Shown piece by piece: positions 56,790 to 64,000 of a stretch of 64,000 bases of DNA. The translations under genes were made by a program, and so were the position numbers. Each line of letters starts with the position of its first letter. Position 1 is the stretch's first letter. The notes beneath the pieces were generated by a model. That model ran no database searches, was not told where the DNA came from, and saw only the letters and a list, made by a program, of their open reading frames with translations. Source of the stretch: Brachybacterium aquaticum (GTDB lineage Bacteria > Actinomycetota > Actinomycetes > Actinomycetales > Dermabacteraceae); NCBI RefSeq assembly GCF_014204755.1, contig NZ_JACHLZ010000001.1, positions 2,728,001-2,792,000 of the forward strand. The letters are read 5' to 3'.

Positions 56790-57530
56790 TCGGCGGAACG
56801 CCCTGGAGGTGTGGTTCGCGCCGTTGTCGGTCACCAGACGAGAGATCCTCGTGATGCCGTGCGCGGCGAAGAACTCCCGAGCCTGATGGAAGAACCCGAT
56901 GGTCGTCACTGCTTTCCCATCCTCGAGCACTTCGGTGTAGGCCAGGCGGAAGAACCCTTCCTCCATCGAGTGGAGGTAGGTGTAGCCGACCCGGCGACCC
57001 TCCCCCCTTCGATGCTCGCCCGAGCTCGCTGTCGCGGCCGTGTGCCCACCAGCCGCCGCCGTCAGGGATCCTCCCGACCTTCTTCACGTCCATGTGGACC
57101 ATGTGCCCGGGATAGCGGGCGATGATCTTCCCTGGTGAGCGGAGGTTCTCGCTGGGGAGATGCCGCGGATCCGGTTCAATCCCAGGCGGTCCAACCTGCG
57201 CATCACCATCCGCACGAAGCAGAGGACGTCGTGCCCGTCGGCGAGTCCGCGGACGATCCGACGAGCCGACCACTTCCGTCTCCGGCACCAGTGCTCGATG
57301 AGCTCGACCACCCAGGCCGGTAGGCGCGTGGGCCGGTGCGCGGGAGCGCTGGAGCGGTCCTCGAGACCGGCCTCGCCGTGGTCGCGGTAGCGGGAGACCC
57401 ACTTCGAGAGGGTCGAGCGGGCGATGTGGAACTCCGCAGCGACGTGCGCGATCGGACGACCCCGCTCGATCACCTGCGCGACGGCTCGCTGCCTTCCGAT
57501 CACGGTCAGCGGGGCATTACGGTGAGTCAT
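56790..57530 (-). pseudogene. Decayed IS481-type transposase
   Basis: The N-terminal MTHRNAPLTVIGRQRAVAQVIERG... with HTH (HVAAEFHIARSTLSKWVSRYRDHG) is in one frame from ATG 57530. The frame breaks near 57160; the first DDE part HMVHMDVKKVGRIPDGG continues in another frame, then breaks again near 57005 at a G-run, and GFFRLAYTEVLEDGKAVTTIGFFHQAREFF...RLVTDNGANHTSRAFRR follows in a third. It is cut off at about 56795, so the last third with the catalytic Glu is lost. Two frameshifts and a truncation make it dead. Confidence 0.88.
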
Positions 57531-57631
57531 GGAACGGGTCTCCTCCCAGCAGATGAATGGCTTCAGCACCACCCATCGTGCCGATCAGGGACCCGTTCCT
57601 TCATCCCCACCCCGGTGAACACAACGTCATG

Positions 57632-57641
57632 ACCCGCAACA
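57632..57641 (-). repeat. Outer end of the decayed IS481 element
   Basis: TGTTGCGGGT, reading inward from 57641, is the type of terminal repeat seen on IS481-family elements. The matching other end is missing with the transposase C-terminus. It lies 14 bp before the oligopeptidase start codon. Confidence 0.65.
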
Positions 57642-57643
57642 GT

Positions 57644-57649
57644 TAGTCT
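57644..57649 (+). promoter_or_regulatory. -10 element of a probable leaderless transcript at an IS junction
   Basis: TAGTCT lies 6 nt before ATG 57656 and 3 nt beyond the IS end. There is no ribosome site. Any -35 must come from inside the IS end. Confidence 0.5.
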
Positions 57650-57655
57650 CGGTCC

Positions 57656-59815
57656 ATGACCAGCGCGACCCCCGCAGACCCCGCCCCGTCGGCCCAGCCC
57701 CCGACGGCCGACATCCCCCCGGCCCCCGCCCCCGAGCACCGCCCCACCGAGCGGACCTTCCACGGCGACACCGTGGTCGATCCTTACGAGTGGCTGCGGG
57801 ACAAGGAGGACCCCGAGGTCATCGCGCACCTCGAGGCCGAGAACGCCTACGCCGACGCGCGCACCGCGCACCTCGCCGATCTCCGTGACACCCTGGTGAA
57901 GGAGTTCGTGGGCCACACCCAGGAGACCGACCTGTCCGTGCCCGTGCGACGCGGGGACTGGTGGTACATCACCCGCACCACCGCCGGGGAGGACTACCCG
58001 AAGTTCACGCGCGTGGCCGATGCCGGCGCGCTGCCCGAGGTGGAGCCCGGGGTGCTGCTCGAGGGCGAGCAGCTGCTGCTGGACGCCCAAGCTGAGGCCG
58101 CCGGGGAGGAGTTCTACTCCCTCGGCGGACTGCTGCCCTCCCCCGACCACCGCCTGCTCGCCGTCGCCGTGGACACCGCGGGCGACGAGCGCTTCACCCT
58201 GCGGATCCTCGATCTGGACTCCGGCTCCGTGCTGGACGAGTCCGTGACCGGCGCCGGCTACGGCCTCGCCTTCTCCACCGATCAGCAGTGGCTGTTCTAC
58301 GCCCGGGTCGACGACGCCTGGCGCCAGCACCAGATCTGGCGGCACCGCATCGGCGGCGATCCTGCCGAGGACCAGCTGGTCATCGAGGAGCCGGACGAGC
58401 GCTTCATGATCGGCCACGACCGCTCCCGCGACGGCTCCACCCTGATCATCCAGGCCAGCTCCACCACCACCTCCGAGGCGTGGCTGCTCGACCTCGCCGA
58501 CCCCACCTCCGCGCCCGTCCCCGCCGGTGGTCGCCGCGACGGCGTGGACTACACGATCGAGCACGCCGGGGACCGTCTGCTGGTGGTCCACAACGACGGG
58601 CACACCGGCTTCGCCCTCGCCCAGGCGCCGCTGGAGGACCCCGCCGCCTGGGAGGTGCTGCTGGTCGCGGGCGAGGGCGAGCGGCTGCTCGGCGTCGAGG
58701 CGTTCGCGGGCTTCGTCGCCCTCGAGCTGCGCAGCGCCGGTCTCGCCTCGGTGCGGATCGTCCCCCGCGCGGCCGACGGGTCCCTGCGGCTCGAGGAGGC
58801 CTTCGACCTCAGCCACGGCGGGGAGCTGGACACCGTGGAGCTGGACGCCAACCCGAACTGGGACCAGACCACGGTGCGCTACCAGCTGACCAGCCTGCTC
58901 ACCCCCGCCACCGTCGCCGAACGCGACCTCGCCACCGGCGACACCGCGATCCTCAAGGTCACCGCGGTGCCCGGCTACGACCCCTCGCTGTACGTGGAGC
59001 GGCGCGAGTGGGCGCGGGCCGAGGACGGCACCGCGGTGCCGCTCAGCGTCGTCGCCCGGAAGGACACCCCGGCCGACGGCACCGCCCCCGGCTACCTCTA
59101 CGGCTACGGCTCCTACGAGGTCTCCATCGACCCCTCGTTCGTGCCCACCCGGCTCTCGCTCCTGGACCGCGGGCTGGTCGTCGCGATCGCCCACGTGCGC
59201 GGCGGCGGCGAGCTGGGCCGCGACTGGTACGAGCACGGGAAGCTGCTCGAGAAGAAGAACTCCTTCAGCGACTTCGTCGCCGCGGCCGCGCACCTGACCG
59301 ACTCCGGTCTCGTGGACCCGGCGCGACTGTCGGCCGAGGGCCGCAGCGCGGGCGGCCTGCTCATGGGCGGCATCGCGAACCTCGCCCCGGAGCGGTTCCG
59401 GGCGGTCATCGCGGGGGTGCCCTTCGTGGACGCGCTGACCACGATCCTGGACCCGTCGCTGCCGCTGACCGTCGGCGAGTGGGAGGAGTGGGGCGACCCG
59501 CTGCACGATCCCGAGGTGTACGCCTACATGAAGGAGTACACCCCCTACGAGAACATCCGGGCCGTGGAGTACCCGGCGATCTTCGCCTCGACCTCCCTGA
59601 ACGACACCCGCGTGTTCTTCGTCGAGCCCGCGAAGTGGGTGGCGCGCCTGCGCGAGACCGTCACCTCCGACCAGGCCGAGCGCCCGATCGTGTTCCGCTG
59701 CGAGATGGTGGCCGGGCACGGCGGCCGCTCGGGCCGCTACCGCAAGTGGGAGCAGCGCGCCGACGAGCTCGCCTGGCTGCTCGACCAGCTGGGTGCCACG
59801 GAGCTCGTGGGCTGA
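57656..59815 (+). CDS. ptrB: Oligopeptidase B-type prolyl oligopeptidase (S9A)
   Basis: Cleaves small peptides after basic residues if it is true oligopeptidase B; 719 aa. A Pro/Ala-rich leader precedes RTFHGDTVVDPYEWLRDKEDPEV, the standard start of the propeller domain. The catalytic Ser564 lies in SAEGRSAGGLLMGGIAN, the Asp in FASTSLNDTRVFFVEPAKW and the His in VAGHGGRSGRYRKW. Cytoplasmic; no signal peptide. Only 14 bp separate the ATG from an IS481 end, so the original promoter was replaced. A hairpin terminator follows. Confidence 0.93.
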   Translation: MTSATPADPAPSAQPPTADIPPAPAPEHRPTERTFHGDTVVDPYEWLRDKEDPEVIAHLEAENAYADARTAHLADLRDTLVKEFVGHTQETDLSVPVRRGDWWYITRTTAGEDYPKFTRVADAGALPEVEPGVLLEGEQLLLDAQAEAAGEEFYSLGGLLPSPDHRLLAVAVDTAGDERFTLRILDLDSGSVLDESVTGAGYGLAFSTDQQWLFYARVDDAWRQHQIWRHRIGGDPAEDQLVIEEPDERFMIGHDRSRDGSTLIIQASSTTTSEAWLLDLADPTSAPVPAGGRRDGVDYTIEHAGDRLLVVHNDGHTGFALAQAPLEDPAAWEVLLVAGEGERLLGVEAFAGFVALELRSAGLASVRIVPRAADGSLRLEEAFDLSHGGELDTVELDANPNWDQTTVRYQLTSLLTPATVAERDLATGDTAILKVTAVPGYDPSLYVERREWARAEDGTAVPLSVVARKDTPADGTAPGYLYGYGSYEVSIDPSFVPTRLSLLDRGLVVAIAHVRGGGELGRDWYEHGKLLEKKNSFSDFVAAAAHLTDSGLVDPARLSAEGRSAGGLLMGGIANLAPERFRAVIAGVPFVDALTTILDPSLPLTVGEWEEWGDPLHDPEVYAYMKEYTPYENIRAVEYPAIFASTSLNDTRVFFVEPAKWVARLRETVTSDQAERPIVFRCEMVAGHGGRSGRYRKWEQRADELAWLLDQLGATELVG

Positions 59816-59848
59816 GTCGGCTCACGGGCTGAACCGCTCGACATGACG

Positions 59849-59888
59849 ACGGGGCCGCACCGGGCAGTGATGCCGGGTGCGGCCCCGT
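59849..59888. terminator. Bidirectional terminator between ptrB and metQ
   Basis: ACGGGGCCGCACCGGGCA at 59849-59866 pairs with 59871-59888 with a single mismatch around a GTGA loop, between the convergent genes. Confidence 0.85.
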
Positions 59889-59921
59889 CGGCCGTCAGGA
59901 GCGCGACACTCCGAAGGAGGC

Positions 59922-60770
59922 TCAGAAGGCGGGGATGACCGCGCCGTCGTAGGTGTCCTCGATGAACTGGCGCACCTCGTCGGAGTGGAGCAGCTCGTTG
60001 AGCTTCACGAGCGCCTCGTTCTCGGCGTCGGCGGTGCGGACCACGAGCATGTTGGCGTAGGGGTTGTCGTCGCCGGACTCGAGGGCGAGGGCATCCTCGG
60101 CGGGGCTGAGGTCGGCCTCGAGGGCGTAGTTGCCGTTGATGACGGCGATCGCGAAGTCGCCCAGGGTGCGGGGCAGGAGCGCCGCGTCGATCTCCTGGAA
60201 GTCGAGGTTCTTGGGGTTCTCGGCGACGTCGTCCGGGGTGGCCTCGGTGGGCTCGATGCCCTCGTTCAGGGTCAGCAGGCCCTCGGCGGCCAGCAGCGCG
60301 AGGGCGCGGCCGCGGTTGGTGGGATCGTTCGGGATGCCCACGGCCGCACCGTCCTCGACCTCGTCGATGCTGGTGAGGGAGTCGGAGAAGATGCCCAGCG
60401 GCTCGATGTGCACGCCCTGGAAGGGGGTGAGCTCGTAGCCGTTCTCGGCGATCTCGGTCTCAAGGTAGGGCAGGTGCTGGAAGAAGTTCGCGTCCACCTC
60501 TCCCTCGTTGAGCAGACGGTTCGGGATCGGGTACTCGGTCTGCTCCTGCAGGTCGAGCTCGAGGCCCGCGTCGGCGGCGAGGTTCTCGCTGACGAAGGTC
60601 AGGATCTCCATGTGGGGCAGCGGGGTCGCGGCGACGCGCAGAGTGGTGACGCCGCCCTCCTCGACCGGGCCGCCCTCGGCGGAGGTGTCGTTCCCGCCGC
60701 AGGCGGCGAGGGTCAGCGCGGCCAGGCCGGCGCCGGAGGCGAACAGGGTGCGACGCGAGACGGTGCTCAT
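59922..60770 (-). CDS. metQ: Methionine-binding lipoprotein MetQ
   Basis: Binds methionine for the MetNI transporter; 282 aa from ATG 60770. The lipobox is LAAC with Cys24. The mature protein reads TTLRVAATPLPHMEILTFVSENLAADAGLELDLQEQTEYPIPNRLLNEGEVDANFFQHLPYL (typical MetQ order: PHMEIL, EVDANFFQHLPYL) and later AVGIPNDPTNRGRALALLAAEGLL. The ending is HSDEVRQFIEDTYDGAVIPAF. It is 35 bp downstream of metI in a metN-metI-metQ operon. Confidence 0.95.
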   Translation of the reverse strand: MSTVSRRTLFASGAGLAALTLAACGGNDTSAEGGPVEEGGVTTLRVAATPLPHMEILTFVSENLAADAGLELDLQEQTEYPIPNRLLNEGEVDANFFQHLPYLETEIAENGYELTPFQGVHIEPLGIFSDSLTSIDEVEDGAAVGIPNDPTNRGRALALLAAEGLLTLNEGIEPTEATPDDVAENPKNLDFQEIDAALLPRTLGDFAIAVINGNYALEADLSPAEDALALESGDDNPYANMLVVRTADAENEALVKLNELLHSDEVRQFIEDTYDGAVIPAF

Positions 60771-60805
60771 GGGGTTCCTCCAGAGGGGATGGGGATCGGG
60801 ATGGG

Positions 60806-61507
60806 TCAGGCGGTGCGGGCGCGGTGGTCGACCGCGCGCGCGAGTCGGGAGCCGATCAGCTGCACGAGGATCACGATCGCGACCAGCAGGATCACGGTGG
60901 CGACGATGATCTCGGTCTGATAGCCGGTGTAGCCGCGGTTGTAGGCCAGCTGGCCGAGGCCGCCGGAGTTCACCGAGCCGGCCATGGCGGTGTAGCCGAT
61001 GACGGCGATCGTGGTGGTGGTGATCGAGCCGATGATGCCGGGCAGCGCCTCGGGGATGAGGACCTGGCGGATCACCTGCCAGCGGGTCGCGCCCATCATG
61101 CGCACGGCCTCGATCTTCCCGGCGGGGATCTCGCGCAGGTTCAGCTCGAACAGGCGCGCGGCGAAGGGCACCGCGGCGATGGTCAGGGCCAGCATCGCCG
61201 CGTTCGGTCCGGTGGAGCGGCCGGTCAGCGCGCTGGTCACGGGGATCAGCGCGATGATCAGGATGAAGAACGGGAAGGAGCGCAGCACGTTGACCACGAA
61301 GCCGACGACCTGGTTCAGCACGCGCACCACCGGGGAGCGGGAGCCGTCGGTCTCGTACAGCGCCACGCCGAGCGGGAGCCCGAGCAGCACGGTCAGCAGC
61401 ATGGTCACGGCGGTCATGTAGAGGGTCACCACGGTGCCCTGCCAGACGCCGCCGTCCCAGCGGTGGAAGAGGGGGTTGGAGAGCCACTCCTGCAGCGTCT
61501 CGATCAT
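60806..61507 (-). CDS. metI: Methionine ABC transporter permease MetI
   Basis: A 233-aa five-helix permease: VWQGTVVTLYMTAVTMLLTVLLGLPLGVALY, VVGFVVNVLRSFPFFILIIALIP, NAAMLALTIAAVPFAARLFE. The EAA loop is IEAVRMMGATRWQVIRQVLIPEALPG. It ends with IIVATVILLVAIVILVQLIGSRLAR. The ATG overlaps the metN stop by 4 bp (61504-61507). Confidence 0.94.
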   Translation of the reverse strand: MIETLQEWLSNPLFHRWDGGVWQGTVVTLYMTAVTMLLTVLLGLPLGVALYETDGSRSPVVRVLNQVVGFVVNVLRSFPFFILIIALIPVTSALTGRSTGPNAAMLALTIAAVPFAARLFELNLREIPAGKIEAVRMMGATRWQVIRQVLIPEALPGIIGSITTTTIAVIGYTAMAGSVNSGGLGQLAYNRGYTGYQTEIIVATVILLVAIVILVQLIGSRLARAVDHRARTA

Positions 61508-62520
61508 GCGGTCTCCTCCTTCGCGACGACGCCGGCCGCATCGAGCTCGGCGAGGTAGGAGGCGAGGCTCTCGGCGCTGATCGCGGCGCCGGAGGCGTTG
61601 CGCAGCGCGAGCTGCACCCGCCCCACCTGGCGCCCGCCGATGGTCTCGATGGTGCCGGCGACCAGGGTCGCCTCGGCGCCGTGGGCCTCGGCCGCGCGGA
61701 TCAGGTCCTCGCTGGTGCGGAAGCGGGTGGAGTCGCCGTAGTCGCAGTTCACGATCACGGCGTCGATGCCGGTGGGGGCGGGCGGCAGGGAGATCAGCTC
61801 GGAGCTCAGCGGGCCGTGGGGGTCCGCGGCGACGTCGACGAGCTCACCGGTCTGGGCGATCTTGCCGTCCTTGAGCAGGGTGACGGTGTCGCAGACCTCG
61901 CGGACCACGGCCATCTCGTGGGTGATGATCACGACGGTGATCCCGAGCCGTTCGCGCAGGTCGCTGATCAGGCGCAGGATCTGGCGGGTGGTGGAGCCGT
62001 CGAGCGCACTGGTGGGCTCGTCGCACAGCAGCACCTTGGGCTCCGCGGCGAGGCCGCGGGCGATGCCGACGCGCTGGATCTGCCCGCCGGAGAGCTGGGC
62101 GGGGTGGTTGTGCTCGCGGCCGGAGAGGCCCACGAGCTCGACCAGCTCGGCGACGCGGCGCTCCCGCTCGGCGCGGGGCACCCCGGCGATCTCGAGGGGG
62201 TGGGCGATGTTGCGGGCGGCGGTGCGGGAGTCCAGCAGGTTCGCGTGCTGGAAGACCATGCCGATGTTCCGCCGCGCGGCGCGCAGCGCATCGCCCTCGA
62301 GGGCGGCGATGTCGGTGCCGTCCACCTCGACGCGCCCGGAGGTGGGCTTCTCCAGCCCGGTCAGGCAGCGGATGAGGGTGGACTTGCCGGCGCCGGAGCG
62401 GCCGACGATGCCGTGCACCCGCCCGGGCTCGAGGTGGAGGTCGATCCCGTCGAGCGCGACGACAGGGTCTCCCCCACCGGGGGCGGGGAAGACCTTCGTG
62501 AGGCCATCGAGAGTGATCAC
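61504..62520 (-). CDS. metN: Methionine ABC transporter ATP-binding protein MetN
   Basis: The ATPase of the methionine importer. From GTG 62520 (VITLDGLTKVF) it is 338 aa. Walker A is GRSGAGKSTLIRCL, the signature is QLSGGQIQRVGIARGLA and Walker B is VLLCDEPTSALD. The C-terminal part (about 250-338) is the NIL/ACT-like domain that senses methionine and inhibits transport. GTG 62586 is another possible start, but adds 22 non-family residues. Neither start has a good ribosome site. No SAM riboswitch is seen in the short upstream region. Confidence 0.92.
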   Translation of the reverse strand: MITLDGLTKVFPAPGGGDPVVALDGIDLHLEPGRVHGIVGRSGAGKSTLIRCLTGLEKPTSGRVEVDGTDIAALEGDALRAARRNIGMVFQHANLLDSRTAARNIAHPLEIAGVPRAERERRVAELVELVGLSGREHNHPAQLSGGQIQRVGIARGLAAEPKVLLCDEPTSALDGSTTRQILRLISDLRERLGITVVIITHEMAVVREVCDTVTLLKDGKIAQTGELVDVAADPHGPLSSELISLPPAPTGIDAVIVNCDYGDSTRFRTSEDLIRAAEAHGAEATLVAGTIETIGGRQVGRVQLALRNASGAAISAESLASYLAELDAAGVVAKEETA

Positions 62521-62637
62521 CAGGGAAGTGAAACACCCAAACGGGGTCCTGGGGAGCACTTGTTCACGAGGCGCAACAAACCTCACAGACCAGTGAGTTC
62601 ACGGGCGGACGGGTGTGGAGGGGGTCACGGCCGCGCC

Positions 62638-63487
62638 TCAGAGCCGCTCCAGCTCAGGGATCAGGCGGCTGCCGGCGACCTCCGCACGGATCCGAGACCC
62701 GAGCGCCGCGGCAGAGCTCCGGTAGGTCGGATCGCCGAGGACCTCCTGCACCGCCGCCGCGATCCGCTCTGGGGACGAGCGGCGGGAGATCGAGACCCCG
62801 GCCCCGTGCAGGCGCACGCGCACGGCGTTGTCGGGCTGGTCGCGGAGTGGGGCATGACCACCAGAGGCAGATCGGTGGCGAGCGCCTTCATCACGGTGCC
62901 GTGCCCGCGGTGGGTGAGCACGAGAGGGGCGCGGGCCATCACCGGGCCGTGCGGAGCCGAGCGCACCACCTCGATCCCCGAGGCGGCCCGCAGCTCCCCC
63001 GGGTCCACGCCCTTGGCGGTGGTGACCAGAGCGCGGACGGGCAGGGTCGCGAAGGCGTCGATGCTCCGCTGGAGGCAGTCGCGCTGGTCCTGGAAAGTGG
63101 AGGGCAGGGCGACCAGGACGAGCGGGAGCCCGTCGGCGGAGGACCCGCCGGCCGACGGACCGTCGGCCCGGGCCTCGTCGGCCGACGGGTCGACGGCCCG
63201 ATCTCCTCCCGCTCCCCCGACCGCCCAGCTCGGGTCCTCCAGCATCGGGCCGACATACCGCACGCCGGGGCGCAGCCCGCGCGGCAGGTCGAAGGCGCGG
63301 GCGGTGAGGACGTACTCGCGCCGGGCGGCATGGACCTGGTCCCACAGCACCCGCATCGAGCGCAGGCCGAGGTCCGGGCGGTCCTCGCTCAGCAGTGGGA
63401 GCAGCTCCCCGGCGAGCGATCGGGCGGGACGGTGCCGCCGCCGTCGGTGAGGCCGAAGAGGTAGTGGCGCTGGATCCGGGAGCCCAT
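62638..63487 (-). pseudogene. Broken UGT/MGT-type glycosyltransferase
   Basis: ATG 63487 after GGAGG starts MGSRIQRHYLFGLTDGGGTVPP, the glycosyltransferase family 1 front end. The frame is then wrong, and it jumps to ELLPLLSEDRPDLGLRSMRVLWDQ, which belongs about 150 residues later in the family. The middle is normal (GVRYVGPMLEDPSWA, LVLVALPSTFQDQ, LVLTHRGHGTVMKALATDLPLVVMPH) until one base is missing near 62850, after which QPDNAVRVRLHGAGVSISRR is in another frame. One large deletion and two frame errors make it non-functional. Confidence 0.85.
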
Positions 63488-63686
63488 GGGCACCTCCGTC
63501 GTCAGCCCCGGCAGCCCGGGGTCCCAGGATCGCCCCGTCGGTTGCGCGGGGCAACGGCGCGGGGACGTCGATCGCTGGGCCGGCTGCATGCTGCCGGACG
63601 ACGAACGGCGCCGACCGAGCCCAGGAGGGATCGGTCGGCCCCGCTCGGGTGCCATGGACCGGGCGTCGCCGCTCCGGTGCCGCCGC

Positions 63687-64000
63687 TCAGGCGCCCGCGT
63701 TCTCCGCGAAGCTCGCGTCGACGATCCCGGCCACGTCCAGCGGCTCGGTGTAGGTGATCTGCCCGGCCTCGATCCACACGGCCTGCATCGCCTCGAGCTG
63801 ATCCGGCTGCGGGGCCAGATCGGGCAGGTAGGTGTACATCGGGGAGGCCTTCAGCACGTCGATCTCCTGGCCGAGGGTGTCGGCGAGGATCTGGTAGACC
63901 TCGTCGGACTGGGTGCCGTCGGCCGAGAGCTCCTGCGCACCCTGGGCGAGGGCGGTGAAGAAGGACTGGGCGAGGTCCGAGGAGACGAAGGACTCCGAGT
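63687..64000 (-). CDS. ABC transporter substrate-binding protein, C-terminal part (cut by window edge)
   Basis: The last 104 codons of a minus-strand gene. The frame reads SESFVSSDLAQSFFTALAQGAQELSAD, then DEVYQILADTLGQEIDVLKASPMYTYLPDLAPQPDQLEAMQAVWIEAGQITYTEPLD (in part) and ends FAENAGA. The IDVLKASPMYTY and QAVWIEAG segments resemble NitT/TauT/SsuA-family periplasmic binding proteins (nitrate, sulfonate or thiamine precursors). The substrate cannot be read from this end, and the partner genes lie outside. It is downstream of, and unrelated to, the broken glycosyltransferase on the same strand. Confidence 0.65.
   Translation of the reverse strand, partial: SESFVSSDLAQSFFTALAQGAQELSADGTQSDEVYQILADTLGQEIDVLKASPMYTYLPDLAPQPDQLEAMQAVWIEAGQITYTEPLDVAGIVDASFAENAGA

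Noticed and set aside
57563..59719. A 718-codon minus-strand frame opposite ptrB
   Set aside because: It is the third-position shadow of the oligopeptidase gene, with Val/Gly/Asp/His-rich composition and no motifs.
62521..62640. SAM or other riboswitch upstream of metN
   Set aside because: Only about 120 bp are available and no conserved S-box, SAM-II or SAM-IV stems can be seen.

Overview
The window is very GC-rich (roughly 70-75% by eye), with dense short-gap genes, GTG starts, ATGA overlaps and strong third-position GC. The gene content (MsiK-type sugar ABC systems without a local ATPase, SorC regulator, BCCT and BASS transporters, HrpB, GPP34, DUF3817, glutamate-cysteine ligase) fits an actinobacterium. 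My best guess from overall feel is Dermabacteraceae, probably Brachybacterium; no taxonomic marker in the window proves this.

Layout. 1-7.3 kb: a GH35 beta-galactosidase running off the left edge, an inhibitory-type serpin lipoprotein, a hairpin-rich spacer and a CUT1 sugar ABC operon (binding protein and two permeases) with a LacI-type operator. 7.7-15.5 kb: S10 carboxypeptidase, a Ser/Thr/Asp/Gly-rich membrane protein, a small acetyltransferase, a deletion scar joining a truncated flavin disulfide reductase to a gutted GH15 gene, a succinate-semialdehyde-type dehydrogenase and an SRPBCC protein. 15.5-21.5 kb: two paralogous stand-alone PTS EIIA genes with a SorC regulator, Nudix and aldo-keto reductase genes, interrupted by an IS5/IS427-type island with one complete IS and one IS end beside a membrane-protein gene. 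21.6-31.6 kb: PabC-like enzyme, WXG100-like glycine-rich protein, a possible SUKH-like protein, a GHMP sugar kinase overlapping a sugar nucleotidyltransferase, FAD reductase, glutamate-cysteine ligase and BASS transporter. 31.7-44.6 kb: BCCT transporter, several small envelope or hypothetical proteins, a secreted lamin-tail/phytase-esterase-like protein, HrpB, GPP34 and DUF3817. 44.8-53.3 kb: RlmC-SRPBCC-asparaginase overlapping operon, VOC protein, sulfurtransferase-SufE operon, PadR regulator with a natural polyhistidine run, an M20 dipeptidase. 53.3-64 kb: TetR, HPr, tRNA-Ser(CGA), tandem UspA, a DNA-binding protein, a decayed IS481 transposase abutting an oligopeptidase B gene, a MetNIQ methionine transporter, a broken glycosyltransferase and the end of an ABC substrate-binding protein.

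Themes. Sugar uptake and processing recur (GH35, CUT1, EIIA pair, HPr, SorC, GHMP kinase with nucleotidyltransferase). Several genes carry large internal or terminal deletions (GH15, disulfide reductase, glycosyltransferase, IS481 transposase, first lamin-tail domain), which suggests active gene erosion. Seven genes have a TANNNT hexamer 6-7 nt before the start codon, as expected of leaderless mRNAs. A short palindrome built on CGTCGGCCGACG and its half-sites is scattered through coding and non-coding DNA. I see no CRISPR array, rRNA, prophage or defence island. No clear new biological system stands out; the best candidates for novelty are listed as findings.
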